Shown one piece after another: positions 50,708-60,783 of a DNA stretch of 64,000 nt. How positions within the stretch are numbered: the first letter of the stretch is position 1; each line of letters starts with the position of its first letter. Source of the stretch: Sphingobacterium chungjuense (GTDB lineage: Bacteria > Bacteroidota > Bacteroidia > Sphingobacteriales > Sphingobacteriaceae); assembly GCF_011316935.1 (NCBI RefSeq), contig NZ_WLYS01000003.1:496001-560000 (forward strand), written 5' to 3'. The translations under genes were made by a program, and so were the position numbers. The notes under the pieces were generated by a model, which worked only from the letters and a program-made list of their open reading frames with translations, had not been told where the DNA came from and did not search any database.

Positions 50708-53700
50708 TTAATTTAATTTGTACTTGACGTATTCCAGTTCTTCTAAGCCCTCTAGGAATTCATTCGTGAGGTTAATCTTGATCTGCTTAGCTGGCATCTC
50801 AATAGCCAGTTCATCCTGCATGTCGAATATCTTGAATTTGAGCTGACAGTTTGCTTGCTGATCTTCCACGACGGTGAGCGCAATTAGTTCCTCTAAGTTT
50901 TGGACGAACTCATCATTCAATGATTGCAAAGGCACCTGAATGGTAAATGACTTGGCCATTTTATCGCGCAGATCGGACAGCAATTGGATGCTTCTTAATT
51001 CAAATCCCCAATTGCCGACTTGCTTGAAGCGCTCTTGTACAATACCTCTTACCTGAATGAAATAGCCTTCCTGCAAATAACCTTTGAACTTCACATAATC
51101 CTCACCGAATGCCATAATCTCGAAAGAATCAGAATAGTCCTCGATCACAAAAGAGCCGAATGGCTTGCCATTCTTTTGCGACACACGATGTGAGGCAGCA
51201 GCTACGATGCCACCGATTACGATTTCTCGGTTTTTGATTTTAGCAAATTGTTGGGTGACTTCCTCGTCCACTTCCAACGCTTTTGCCTGATTAATAAGCT
51301 GTAGGTCTGAAACTTTGTTGGCGCAAAAGTGCGTCATCTCAAACTTATAGCTATCCAAAGGATGATTGGTGAGATAGATACCAATCACATCCTTTTCGTA
51401 TTTCAGTTTCTCAACTAAACCCCATTGCGCACAAGGCGCAAATACCGGTTCAGGCAACTCCGCTGAACCGCCACCGCCGAATAAACTGGCTTGTGCAGAG
51501 CTTTCATTTTCTTTAAACCGTTGGCCGAAGCGGATCGCTTTTTCTAAACCCGTCGCTTGCTCCCCGTCTTTGTTGAAGTATTGTGCCCGGTGCGTGTCCG
51601 TGAAACTATCAAATCCCCCCGCGTAGGTCAGACTTTCAAAAGCCTTTTTGTTAGCTGCGCGCAAATCAATGCGCTTAGCCATGTCAAATATGGATTTATA
51701 CAAACCTTTGTCACGATTTTGCACAATCGTATCAACCGCACCAGCTCCTACTCCTTTCACGGCACCCATTCCAAAACGGATCGCGCCTTCGTCGTTTACC
51801 GTAAATTTATAATGTGATTCGTTGACATCTGGTCCTAATACCACCAAACCCATACGCTTACATTCTTCCATAAAGAAGGTGACCTGTTTGATATCGTTCA
51901 TATTATTGGAAAGCACGGCAGCCATGTATTCGGCTGGATAATGTGCTTTCAAATAAGCAGTCTGGTATGCGATCCAGGCATAACAGGTGGAGTGCGATTT
52001 ATTAAAGGCATAACTCGCAAAAGCTTCCCAGTCGGTCCAGATCTTCTCCAGCGTTTTCGGGCTATGCCCTTTGGCTGCAGCCTGATCCACAAACTTCGGT
52101 TTCATCTTATCCAAAACCGCTTTTTGCTTCTTACCCATCGCTTTACGGAGTACGTCGGCATCACCTTTGGAGAATCCGGCCAGCTTTTGCGACAGCAACA
52201 TCACTTGCTCTTGGTAAACCGTAATTCCATACGTTTCTTGCAAATATTCTTCACAAGCATCCAAATCGTAAGTAATCGGCTCTATGCCGTGTTTACGTTT
52301 GACGAAGGAAGGTATATATTCCATCGGGCCGGGACGATACAGCGCATTCATCGCAATCAAATCGGCAAAAACCGTTGGTTTCAGCTCCTTCATGTATTTC
52401 TGCATGCCGGGCGATTCGTATTGGAATACCCCCACCGTTTCTCCACGTTGGAATAACTCATACGTCAGTCGATCATCAATCGGGAATAGATCGGGATCGA
52501 GCTCTATATTGTGCCGTAGGCGCACATTGACTACGGTATCTTTGATTAGCGTCAGCGTTTTCAGACCGAGAAAGTCCATCTTCAACAAGCCGGCGCTTTC
52601 TACCACCGAGTTATCAAATTGGGTGACGTACAAATCTGAATCTTTAGCCACTGACACCGGCACAAAGTTGGTAATATCATCTGGCGTGATAATAACTCCA
52701 CAGGCGTGAATTCCGGTATTGCGCATGGATCCTTCCAATACGCGCGCTTGCTTGATAGTTTCTGCTTCTAGACCAGCACCATCGGCAATATCTTTTAGCC
52801 GCTTTACCGCTTCCAATTCATCGCCCCGCAAGGCTTCTTTCAAAGCCTTCTCTTCCAGATGGAAGATTTTGCTCAGCTTTAAATTAGGAATCAGCTTTGC
52901 GATTTCGTTAGCATCCGACAATGGTAAATCTAGGACACGCGCGGTATCCTTAATGGACGATTTGGCCGCCATGGTACCGTAGGTAATGATTTGTGCTACT
53001 TGCGATGCGCCATATTTGTCGATCACATATTGCATGACGCGACCACGGCCTTCATCATCAAAGTCAATATCAATATCGGGCATGGATACCCGATCCGGAT
53101 TCAGGAAACGCTCAAAAAGCAAATCGTACGCGATCGGATCGATATTGGTAATTCCAAGACAGTATGCTACGGCTGATCCAGCTGCCGAACCCCTGCCCGG
53201 CCCTACGGAAACGCCCATTTTTCTTGCTTCTGCAATAAAATCCTGCACAATCAAGAAGTAGCCAGGATATCCGGTATTTTCAATAGTGGCTAATTCGAAA
53301 TCCAAGCGTTCGCGAATGTCTGGGGTAATCTCGGGATATCGCTTTTCGGCACCTACGTAGGTAAGATGACGCAAAAAGGCGTTCTCACCGCGTTTGCCAC
53401 CATCTAATTCATCTTCCTCGGATTTGAATTGCTCTGGAATAATAAATTTCGGAAGTAAGACATCACGGTAAAGAGAATAGGGCTCAATCTTGTCGATGAC
53501 TTCCTGTATGTTGATAATCGCCTGCGGCAAATCGGCAAAGGCCTTTTTCATCTCCGCATCAGACTTGAAATAGTATTCCTGATTCGGAAAACCGAATCGG
53601 TATCCACGACCGCGGCCTTTCGGCGTGGAGAGCTTTTCGCCGTCCTTCACACACAACAAAATATCGTGGGCATGCGCATCTGCTTTGCTGACGTAATAGG

Positions 53701-55132
53701 TATTGTTCGTAGCGAGCAGCTTGACGTTATGTTTTTCGGAAAACTGGATTAGGGTTTCATTTACCCGAGATTCATCTTCCTGTCCGTGGCGCATAATCTC
53801 CAAATAGAGATCTTCACCAAATTGTGCTTTCCACCACAGCAAAGCTTCCTCCGCTTGGCTTTCACCCATATTCAACACCTTCGATGGAATCTCGCCGTAC
53901 AGGTTACCTGATAGCACAATGAGGTGTTCTTTGTATTTTTCGACCGTAGTTTTATCGATACGTGGCACGTAATAAAATCCTTCGGTATAGGCCACCGAAG
54001 ACATTTTAGCGAGGTTGTGATAGCCTTGCTTATTTTTCGCCAAGAAGACGACTTGATAGCCATTGTCTTTACGCGTTTTGTCTGTACGATCTTCACACAC
54101 GTAAAACTCACAACCAACGATTGGTTTCAGAGTTTGTCCTTCGAAATGTTCGCCGCTTTCTTCGGCTTCTTTTCGCTTGCTCTCGACAGATTTATTATGA
54201 TCGAAGATCTTGCTCACAAATTTAAAAGCACCCATCATATTACCGTGATCGGTCAACGCCACGGCCTGATGACCTTGCTTGATCGCGGCATCGACAAGCC
54301 CATCCACCGAAATAGTAGATTGCAAGACGGAGAATTGCGAATGATTGTGTAAGTGTGCGAACGGTGCATTTTCTAAATCCGCCAACAAACTTTTGTCGAC
54401 CACAATCCGGTCTGCATCGCTCGACTGCTGCGCGCGCAGCGCTTGCGAAGCAGCTTTGAGGTTGACGTGACGCAGTCCGACTGTTGGAATAGTTTGTGGA
54501 TTGTGCGTTTTGAAGTCTACAAAATATCCGGTATCGGCTTGTAGATCTTCTGCTGTGAAAACTTCCTGACGTACCAATTCAAAGAAACAACGCGTAGTTG
54601 CTTCCACATCGGCAGTCGCATTGTGCGCTTCCGCGAATGGTACACCGAAAAGGTATTGGTGTAGTTCGGTCAGATTTGGCAGTTTAAAACGGCCGCCTCT
54701 TCCGCCCGGAATTTTCAATAAATTGGCCGTTACTTCGGTACAAGTATCGAGCAAGGGCATCGTGGCCATAGGTGAATCTATTCCAAAGCGATAGAATTCA
54801 CTTCCCATGATATTGATATCAAAGCCCACATTTTGCCCGACCACAAATTTGGCCTTGCCGAGTGCATCATTGAACTTTTGTAGCGCATCAACAATGGAAA
54901 TACCTTCTTCTGTGGCTAACTCGGTAGATATCCCGTGGATCTTTTCGGCGTCGTAAGGGATGTTGAAACCATCCGGTTGGATCAGAAAATCTTGATGTTC
55001 GACCAGATTACCCATCTCATCATGCAATTGCCAAGCAATTTGAATACACCTTGGCCAATTATCCGTGTCGGTAATCGGTGCATCCCAGCGTTTGGGTAAT
55101 CCGGTGGTTTCGGTATCGAAGATAATATACAT
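50708..55132 (-). CDS. dnaE: DNA polymerase III alpha subunit with N-terminal exonuclease
   Basis: 1474 residues, longer than E. coli DnaE (~1160) because of an N-terminal DnaQ-like domain: MYIIFDTETTGLPKRWD (metal D/E), FVVGQNVGFDINIM, and HNATADVEAT. It continues with a PHP domain (FAHLHNHSQFSVLQSTISV, ALTDHGNMMG), the polymerase with PDIDIDFDDEGRGRV (catalytic Asp pair around residue 684-688), SVGPGRGSAAGSAVAYCLGI and RPGPMEYIP, and an OB-type C-terminal region (REIVIGGIVAAASHRVSQKNG). The chromosomal replicase; the fusion is normal in this group. Confidence 0.96.
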   Translation of the reverse strand: MYIIFDTETTGLPKRWDAPITDTDNWPRCIQIAWQLHDEMGNLVEHQDFLIQPDGFNIPYDAEKIHGISTELATEEGISIVDALQKFNDALGKAKFVVGQNVGFDINIMGSEFYRFGIDSPMATMPLLDTCTEVTANLLKIPGGRGGRFKLPNLTELHQYLFGVPFAEAHNATADVEATTRCFFELVRQEVFTAEDLQADTGYFVDFKTHNPQTIPTVGLRHVNLKAASQALRAQQSSDADRIVVDKSLLADLENAPFAHLHNHSQFSVLQSTISVDGLVDAAIKQGHQAVALTDHGNMMGAFKFVSKIFDHNKSVESKRKEAEESGEHFEGQTLKPIVGCEFYVCEDRTDKTRKDNGYQVVFLAKNKQGYHNLAKMSSVAYTEGFYYVPRIDKTTVEKYKEHLIVLSGNLYGEIPSKVLNMGESQAEEALLWWKAQFGEDLYLEIMRHGQEDESRVNETLIQFSEKHNVKLLATNNTYYVSKADAHAHDILLCVKDGEKLSTPKGRGRGYRFGFPNQEYYFKSDAEMKKAFADLPQAIINIQEVIDKIEPYSLYRDVLLPKFIIPEQFKSEEDELDGGKRGENAFLRHLTYVGAEKRYPEITPDIRERLDFELATIENTGYPGYFLIVQDFIAEARKMGVSVGPGRGSAAGSAVAYCLGITNIDPIAYDLLFERFLNPDRVSMPDIDIDFDDEGRGRVMQYVIDKYGASQVAQIITYGTMAAKSSIKDTARVLDLPLSDANEIAKLIPNLKLSKIFHLEEKALKEALRGDELEAVKRLKDIADGAGLEAETIKQARVLEGSMRNTGIHACGVIITPDDITNFVPVSVAKDSDLYVTQFDNSVVESAGLLKMDFLGLKTLTLIKDTVVNVRLRHNIELDPDLFPIDDRLTYELFQRGETVGVFQYESPGMQKYMKELKPTVFADLIAMNALYRPGPMEYIPSFVKRKHGIEPITYDLDACEEYLQETYGITVYQEQVMLLSQKLAGFSKGDADVLRKAMGKKQKAVLDKMKPKFVDQAAAKGHSPKTLEKIWTDWEAFASYAFNKSHSTCYAWIAYQTAYLKAHYPAEYMAAVLSNNMNDIKQVTFFMEECKRMGLVVLGPDVNESHYKFTVNDEGAIRFGMGAVKGVGAGAVDTIVQNRDKGLYKSIFDMAKRIDLRAANKKAFESLTYAGGFDSFTDTHRAQYFNKDGEQATGLEKAIRFGQRFKENESSAQASLFGGGGSAELPEPVFAPCAQWGLVEKLKYEKDVIGIYLTNHPLDSYKFEMTHFCANKVSDLQLINQAKALEVDEEVTQQFAKIKNREIVIGGIVAAASHRVSQKNGKPFGSFVIEDYSDSFEIMAFGEDYVKFKGYLQEGYFIQVRGIVQERFKQVGNWGFELRSIQLLSDLRDKMAKSFTIQVPLQSLNDEFVQNLEELIALTVVEDQQANCQLKFKIFDMQDELAIEMPAKQIKINLTNEFLEGLEELEYVKYKLN

Positions 55133-55165
55133 GTACTATAAACCTGATTTATGTATAACGACAAA

Positions 55166-55188
55166 AGCAGCACATGGTATATGCTGCT
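55166..55188. terminator. Hairpin between ompA-like gene and dnaE
   Basis: AGCAGCA (55166-55172) pairs with TGCTGCT (55182-55188), with T-rich tails on both strands. It terminates the upstream minus-strand gene before dnaE. Confidence 0.65.
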
Positions 55189-55223
55189 CTTTCTTTTTTT
55201 TATATGTATTGGCAAACAGCCTT

Positions 55224-55742
55224 TTAGTCGAGGATCACGATCTCTACTCTTCTGTTTTTCTGACGACCTTCTGGCGTTTTGTTATCGCCAACTGGTGCAG
55301 TTTGTCCATGCCCTTTGGTACTGATACGAGAACCATACACACCAGCTGACTCAAGATACGCTTTTACGGAAGCAGCGCGTTTCTCGGATAGCCATTGATT
55401 GTAATTAGCTTCGCCAGTAGAGTCTGTGTGGCCATCTACACGTATTTTCTTTTTAGTATCTGCGTTCAACAAATCAGACAATTTATCCAACTCCGCTTTC
55501 GCTGCATTGGTTAGGTAAGAGGAATTACTTGGGAACAACAAATCGGACGAAAGCGTAAATTTAATACCTTCATTCGTACGCGCTGCGTCTTTGAATTCGC
55601 CCTTCACATTATTGAGGCCGTCATCCGTACCATCTTTAGAAATAACTGCTCCTGGATTTACCATGATATTCTTAGACTTACAAGAATAAAATGCGAGGGT
55701 AGCAGCGATAGCAACAGGGATAAGGTTGATCCTTTTTATCAT
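55224..55742 (-). CDS. OmpA-family lipoprotein
   Basis: 172 residues. The signal ends with a lipobox (LAFYSCKSK), so Cys at about residue 21 is lipidated. The C-terminal OmpA-like domain has LFPSNSSYLTNAAKAELDKL, RVDGHTDSTGEANYNQWLSE, RAASVKAYL and GRQKNRRVEI, which bind meso-diaminopimelate in peptidoglycan. A Pal-like anchor between outer membrane and wall. Separate from dnaE by a terminator. Confidence 0.92.
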   Translation of the reverse strand: MIKRINLIPVAIAATLAFYSCKSKNIMVNPGAVISKDGTDDGLNNVKGEFKDAARTNEGIKFTLSSDLLFPSNSSYLTNAAKAELDKLSDLLNADTKKKIRVDGHTDSTGEANYNQWLSEKRAASVKAYLESAGVYGSRISTKGHGQTAPVGDNKTPEGRQKNRRVEIVILD

Positions 55743-55781
55743 GTCTGGTAATATTTAATCGTTTTTGTAAATATAGTAAAT

Positions 55782-57974
55782 CTAATTCAAACTGCTTTGG
55801 ACAAATATCTTTTCTTGCACGGCTTTGATTTCCGGTATCTCACGATACAGCTTCCAAATCAGACCACTACGTGCATTTTCGATCATAATGGCTACGGACG
55901 CCTGATTAATGGATAAGTATTCGTCGGATACGTCTTGATTCTTCAAATCTATCCATGCGCGAAAGCCATACTCGGTCAATAAGATATCTCCATACTCCTT
56001 GTATAAAGTCAGCAATGCTTGCAAACCTTTTTGATAGTCTACCGCCACGGAAGCTACACTGATTGCAGGATTAATTCGAGAGATAGCACGAGGATCTGTT
56101 TCTGACTGATATCCCCAAACCGCTACATTGCGCGTACCGCGACCAGATTCGTTATCCCTTCTTTTCACGTATTCTGTGTAGCTTTTGAGCACATCGCCAA
56201 AAGCAAAATCAGCGGTATTGGCTAAGGCCGGATCAATAGTTAGAAAAGGCATATACATCGACAATAGATTGCGATTATTCAATTCGCCAAATGGAATACG
56301 CACACCGTACAACACCGTATCGCGCAACATATTTTGCCTTTCTAATGCTTTATCCAGATCTTTCATATCCGACTCCAAAGTAGCATTAAGCTGGCGTTGA
56401 TTCTGCTGCAGAAGATCTGAATCAAAATCGTCTATACTATCTGTTAGCAAAGAATTCTGCGTATTGTACTCGTAATTTAGATTATTAACAAACCCACTAG
56501 ACGAGATACCATTCTTGGTAGATGCCGCCGCTAATATGTAAGTATTCATACTTTCATTAAATCCACCTAATGGTTTAATTTCGGTCAATTCCTCAAGTAC
56601 GCCCACATCAGCAACTAATACGTCTTCTGTATTGGCCATCACTAAGGCTGGCCAATTGATATTGTCCCAAAGCTTATTAATTTTGTCACGAATATACACC
56701 TCATCATCACTTTCGCCCTGTAAAAACTGCCGCACAACCAATAGCGACTGTAGCATCGTTGTGGTTGCTGTTACACTATAATTAGGGCGAGCATCCATGT
56801 AGATCGGTTCTTTCTTCCTACCATCATAATATGACGCAAAGACGCCATGTTTTTCGGGGACAGATTCTAAAAAGTCTACCACGCGTTTTACGCGGTGGAT
56901 AAAGGTATTTTTGGAAACATACCCTCTCTCCACGCCCACCAATAAGGCCAATAACGCAAGTCCCGTTTCATTGGTGGAAACGACGGTCTTCCCTTGTTGA
57001 CGAAATGGGGTGTGCATGCCACTATTAATATCGAAATTATCCACGAAGTAATTGACATGCGAACGCTGAATGAGATCAAACACTTGTTGATCTGCGAGCT
57101 TTACCGGCTTCACTTCTAGAATCGTTGAGTAAGGGGATTCTTTGTAATCGTAATCTACCCAAGCAATCTTATAGTAGTATGTTTTGTCTAAAGCAGGAAC
57201 ATAATCTAACCCGCCTTGCATGCTGATCGGGCGAATAGAAACCGGTTCGAAGGTTTTTTTATCTTCTGAACGATAAATTTTTACGTACCGGATGCTTGGG
57301 GTCAAAGGCAATTGCCACTGTAAATGAATATTTCTATCGTAGGGTGTTACTTTAGAAAGTACTGCCGGTGAAGTCAGGCGTACTTTGGAGTAATTGGCAG
57401 GAAGAAACTCCACCTGATCAATATAGATATGGTGCGAACCCATACCTTGCTGATGCAAGACCACTGCTTTGATCGCACTTTCGACATCTAAGCCGCGGAT
57501 CTTGGCGATGGGAATACGTACGTCCAACCACGTATTTACATTGTAGTCTTCGATGAAATTGGCTAAATTAACTTTATCGCTATCTCTATTTTTCTGCCGA
57601 ATAGACAGTGTAGGCAGCTGTTTACTGGTCGTTTTGTCCGAATGCACGTATAATTTGAGCACCAAAACATCTTTATTCGATATGCGATAATGGTATTTTT
57701 GACGGCTGTATTTGATCGCTGCCTCCCAATTGCCACCATCTGCATTCACATAGCGCAGTGAAAGGGAATTCCCAGGGGTGAAAAATATACTGTCGGATAC
57801 CGGAAGATGTTTGTCGACATTCTCGATCCAACTCCCTCCTTCAGAGCGAATTTCACTTTTAGCATATACTCCCATAATGAGACTATTATCAAAAACAACC
57901 TCTGGATACGTATCTGCATGCGCAGTCAGCCCGAGTAAAAGTGCTATGCTTAAAAGTAGATGTGCAATTTTCAT
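55782..57974 (-). CDS. Glycoamylase-like / GH144-related secreted protein
   Basis: 730 residues. Signal peptide MKIAHLLLSIALLLGLTAHA. An N-terminal beta region (~25-200), a fibronectin-III-like segment (KVTPYDRNIHLQWQLPLTPS...YYKIAWVDYDYKESPYS, ~205-285), then an (alpha/alpha)-barrel-like domain ending VWGYQSETDPRAISRINPAI, TEYGFRAWIDLK, YLSINQASVAIMIENARSGL, the C-terminal pattern of glycoamylase/endo-beta-1,2-glucanase proteins. It is divergent in the catalytic region, so activity is unsure. Located before the tRNA cluster. Confidence 0.6.
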   Translation of the reverse strand: MKIAHLLLSIALLLGLTAHADTYPEVVFDNSLIMGVYAKSEIRSEGGSWIENVDKHLPVSDSIFFTPGNSLSLRYVNADGGNWEAAIKYSRQKYHYRISNKDVLVLKLYVHSDKTTSKQLPTLSIRQKNRDSDKVNLANFIEDYNVNTWLDVRIPIAKIRGLDVESAIKAVVLHQQGMGSHHIYIDQVEFLPANYSKVRLTSPAVLSKVTPYDRNIHLQWQLPLTPSIRYVKIYRSEDKKTFEPVSIRPISMQGGLDYVPALDKTYYYKIAWVDYDYKESPYSTILEVKPVKLADQQVFDLIQRSHVNYFVDNFDINSGMHTPFRQQGKTVVSTNETGLALLALLVGVERGYVSKNTFIHRVKRVVDFLESVPEKHGVFASYYDGRKKEPIYMDARPNYSVTATTTMLQSLLVVRQFLQGESDDEVYIRDKINKLWDNINWPALVMANTEDVLVADVGVLEELTEIKPLGGFNESMNTYILAAASTKNGISSSGFVNNLNYEYNTQNSLLTDSIDDFDSDLLQQNQRQLNATLESDMKDLDKALERQNMLRDTVLYGVRIPFGELNNRNLLSMYMPFLTIDPALANTADFAFGDVLKSYTEYVKRRDNESGRGTRNVAVWGYQSETDPRAISRINPAISVASVAVDYQKGLQALLTLYKEYGDILLTEYGFRAWIDLKNQDVSDEYLSINQASVAIMIENARSGLIWKLYREIPEIKAVQEKIFVQSSLN

Positions 57975-58164
57975 ATTTCGTAATTATTCCATCAATATGT
58001 GACATGCTGAGCAAAAATCAAACCAGTAAGTCGATTCTTTGAACAAAGTGATACGATCCCTAATCTTGAAAGTTCTAACAAAAATAATTAACGCAGTACT
58101 AGGCTTTTAGTGTACTTGACTGCGCTGAAACGAACAAATAATTTCTGCATATCATTTTTCTAGC

Positions 58165-58172
58165 TATATTTG
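58165..58172 (+). promoter_or_regulatory. Promoter box for the tRNA-Gly/tRNA-Leu operon
   Basis: TATATTTG, 12 nt before the tRNA-Gly gene. Confidence 0.65.
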
Positions 58173-58183
58173 CAGCACCAAAA

Positions 58184-58256
<73 letters not shown>

Positions 58257-58264
58257 CCACAATT

Positions 58265-58349
58265 GCCTAGGTGGTGAAACTGGTAGACACGCAGGACTTA
58301 AAATCCTGTTCCCGTTAAGGGAGTGCGGGTTCGATTCCCGCCCTAGGTA
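58265..58349 (+). tRNA. tRNA-Leu(TAA)
   Basis: 85 nt with the long variable arm (TTCCCGTTAAGGGAG) of class II tRNA. Anticodon loop CTTAAAA (TAA). Acceptor GCCTAGG/CCTAGGT with one G-U. No templated CCA; 8 nt after tRNA-Gly, so one transcript. Confidence 0.95.
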
Positions 58350-58350
58350 C

Positions 58351-58385
58351 AAATCCCTCTTTATCAGCAAGATAAAGAGGGATTT
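58351..58385 (+). terminator. Terminator of the tRNA operon
   Basis: AAATCCCTCTTTATC, agcaa, GATAAAGAGGGATTT, then GTTGTTTT: perfect 15-bp stem. Confidence 0.85.
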
Positions 58386-58565
58386 GTTGTTTTATACCTT
58401 TTCTTAACCACCCTCTCAACGTCTTTAAGAACAGTCAATTCCTAGTTTTGCAGACATTTTGAAAACACGATTTAAGAATCCGTCAATTCTGATTTAATTT
58501 TCCAATCAAATACGTAGCTTTATAGTGGGCATTGCATCTCATAACCAAATGTATAAACCGAGAAT

Positions 58566-58955
58566 ATGTTTACAGCAGAGCAACTAAAAGAAGCACACAG
58601 CAAAGTAAAATCAGGTGCTGATTTTCCAGCGTATGTTCAAGAAATTAAGGCATTGGGCGTTACCCACTATGAAGCATACGTCAGTGATGGACATCTTGTC
58701 TTTCATGGAGAAAACGACCATACAACACAAGTACCGGCAGAATATGAACCTCTAACGATTACGGATGTGGTACATAGCGATGAATTCAAAACGCAATTGC
58801 TTGCCCATCAGCAAGGCAAAACAGATTATAGCACATTCATCAAAATGTGTGCTGAAACCGGAATGGAAAAATGGATCGTTTACACGGAGAAGATGACGTG
58901 TACGTATTTCGACACGGAGAAAAATGAAATACTGACCGAGCAAATTCCGCAATAG
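58566..58955 (+). CDS. DUF1398 family protein
   Basis: 129 residues (MFTAEQLKEAHSKVKSGADF, GVTHYEAYVSDGHLVFHG, MCAETGMEKWIVYTEKMTC). All typical of DUF1398, small cytosolic proteins of unknown function. Single gene. Confidence 0.8.
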   Translation: MFTAEQLKEAHSKVKSGADFPAYVQEIKALGVTHYEAYVSDGHLVFHGENDHTTQVPAEYEPLTITDVVHSDEFKTQLLAHQQGKTDYSTFIKMCAETGMEKWIVYTEKMTCTYFDTEKNEILTEQIPQ

Positions 58956-59112
58956 GATTGTAGTGTGACTGGCCATACTTCGCAAGTTTGCGTAGATCAA
59001 ACCAGGGCCGTCGGTCAAAGTAGGCCATTCAAAAAAATAGCCGCTATAGATACATCTGTAAAAAATACTGTATGTAATGTACTGATTGAAATGTTTGAAA
59101 TCTAAGTTTTAT

Positions 59113-59517
59113 ATGATGACAAAAATCATTGATGAAGTCGCGCTAATATGCATCAAGGATAGACGTATACTCACTACCCTTTCCAAGAATAAAACCAAAC
59201 TTTACTTTCCTGGCGGTAAGAGAGAAGGCACTGAATCTGATCTTGAATGTCTCGCGCGCGAGGTCCGCGAGGAACTTAATGTAAAGTTGATTGAAAGTTC
59301 GGCTAAATTTTTAGGCGTTTTTGATGCGCAAGCCGATGGCCACGACTCGGGAATTGTAGTTATCATGCGATGTTATTTTGCTGATTATGACGGCACGCCC
59401 CAAGCCTCCAATGAAATTGAAAGCTTTGAATGGATTTGTTATCAAGACAAAATAAGAACATCTGCCGTTGATCATCTCATAATGGATCAATTAAAGGAAA
59501 TGAACTTAATTAATTGA
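59113..59517 (+). CDS. Nudix hydrolase
   Basis: About 134 residues from ATG 59113 (MMTKIIDEVALICIKD); the frame opens at a TTG upstream. The Nudix box GKREGTESDLECLAREVREE-LNV fits GX5EX7REUXEEXGU except for the final residues (LNV in place of xGU). Such enzymes hydrolyse nucleoside diphosphate derivatives. Substrate unknown. Convergent with the DUF4918 gene. Confidence 0.88.
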   Translation: MMTKIIDEVALICIKDRRILTTLSKNKTKLYFPGGKREGTESDLECLAREVREELNVKLIESSAKFLGVFDAQADGHDSGIVVIMRCYFADYDGTPQASNEIESFEWICYQDKIRTSAVDHLIMDQLKEMNLIN

Positions 59518-59539
59518 GTAATGGATAAGGAGTTGTATA

Positions 59540-60241
59540 CTATTTGCTATTATTATTATTCAATGCCATTAAGTACTTATCAATATAAAGCTCTTTTTCC
59601 CGAGATTTATATTGCTGAATGTAGCGCGGATGATCTACCGTGATCAAACGGTCAAAAAGCTTTACTTCTTGATTGAGCTTGTGTATAAATTGCGTGTTTT
59701 TCTTCCCCAATACAATTACTTCTGACGTATCCAACCCCAAACTGATATGCTTGCGAAGTGATGCGATCATAAAATCCTTGACCATCTCAAAAAGCCCCTT
59801 ATCGTCGTAATAATTAGCATTGATCCACTTACCCTTTTGTAAACGAGTCAATGCTAACGGAAAAGGAGAATTAATATAAAACTGGCGATAGAACGCTTGT
59901 GCACCACCATACGCTGCAATCACATCATAGATAAAGACAGATGAAATCTCGTGCGTATGTGCTGACTGCATCGGTATACCACAAACGCTTTCCAATCGTT
60001 TGGTATCGGTAAATGGTACGCCCGTGACCCCGGCACCATGACGGCTGGGATTGATACCAATGATAAATCTGCGTTGCTCCGTATCGTTGTAATATTTTTT
60101 ATAAAACTGCCGCATCACGGGCATCGTTTCCGAATTATCCATATACGGATTGAGCACACGAAATCCATCTGGCAGCAAACCATCGTAGTGTAGTTTTTGA
60201 TTAAAATCGATCACTCTATCTGCAAAGGTCTGTGCTAACAT
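59540..60241 (-). CDS. DUF4918 / SMUG2-like uracil-DNA glycosylase family protein
   Basis: 233 residues. Motifs of the uracil-glycosylase superfamily: GINPSRHGAGVTGVPFTD (motif 1) and VDHPRYIQQYKSRE (motif 2). These mark the DUF4918/SMUG2-type family found in Bacteroidota, predicted base-excision repair enzymes. The terminal residues are Asn-rich. Its 3' end is 22 bp from the convergent Nudix stop. Confidence 0.82.
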   Translation of the reverse strand: MLAQTFADRVIDFNQKLHYDGLLPDGFRVLNPYMDNSETMPVMRQFYKKYYNDTEQRRFIIGINPSRHGAGVTGVPFTDTKRLESVCGIPMQSAHTHEISSVFIYDVIAAYGGAQAFYRQFYINSPFPLALTRLQKGKWINANYYDDKGLFEMVKDFMIASLRKHISLGLDTSEVIVLGKKNTQFIHKLNQEVKLFDRLITVDHPRYIQQYKSREKELYIDKYLMALNNNNSK

Positions 60242-60783
60242 GATACTTTATTATTCCAATTCTTACCTATACTCTTGCCACTGAACTGCATATACTATAC
60301 CGCCAACTTGAAAAGAATGTTTGCCTAATTGCAAGACATTTGTTCCCGCATTAATTTTAGCGAAAACGTTATAGTACTGATATTGAGACGATTTTACAAT
60401 TTATTGAGACAAATTGTAAATTTTATGATCTGCACAATGGTCAAATTTGACTTGTTGAATAATGTCTAACCAACTTATAAACTCAATAAACTTCTAAGCG
60501 CAAAGTCCTAATAGGATTATTCAGCAACACAGCGTGGTCAAATTTTATGCATTAGCAATACCCAGAGAAACAGATATAGGACATAAATACGGGCATTTGC
60601 CGTAAACCACCAATCCTACAGTTCAATATTCTGTCATCTAGCTTAAAAAAGCGATTTTTTTGAGCAAGGAAGTCTTTTGTCCAAAAATTAAGCATATCAC
60701 CACACTGTGAACCATTGCCATAAAACCTGTACAATACAGCGTGGATTGGACGACATGTTATTAATTCTAACTAAATAATAATT
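60242..60783. other. Noncoding region upstream of the SusC-type gene
   Basis: 542 bp without an acceptable gene. TTTACAATTT (60393-60402) and AAATTGTAAA (60411-60420) form a perfect 10-bp inverted repeat around attgagac; TATTGAGAC is repeated directly at 60381 and 60402. ACAGCGTGG occurs twice (near 60530 and 60739). Probably holds regulatory sites for the receptor gene; no clear -33/-7 pair was found. Confidence 0.45.

Noticed and set aside
60552..60734. 60-aa minus-strand ORF upstream of the SusC-type gene
   Set aside because: No start context and Cys-rich random composition; considered spurious.
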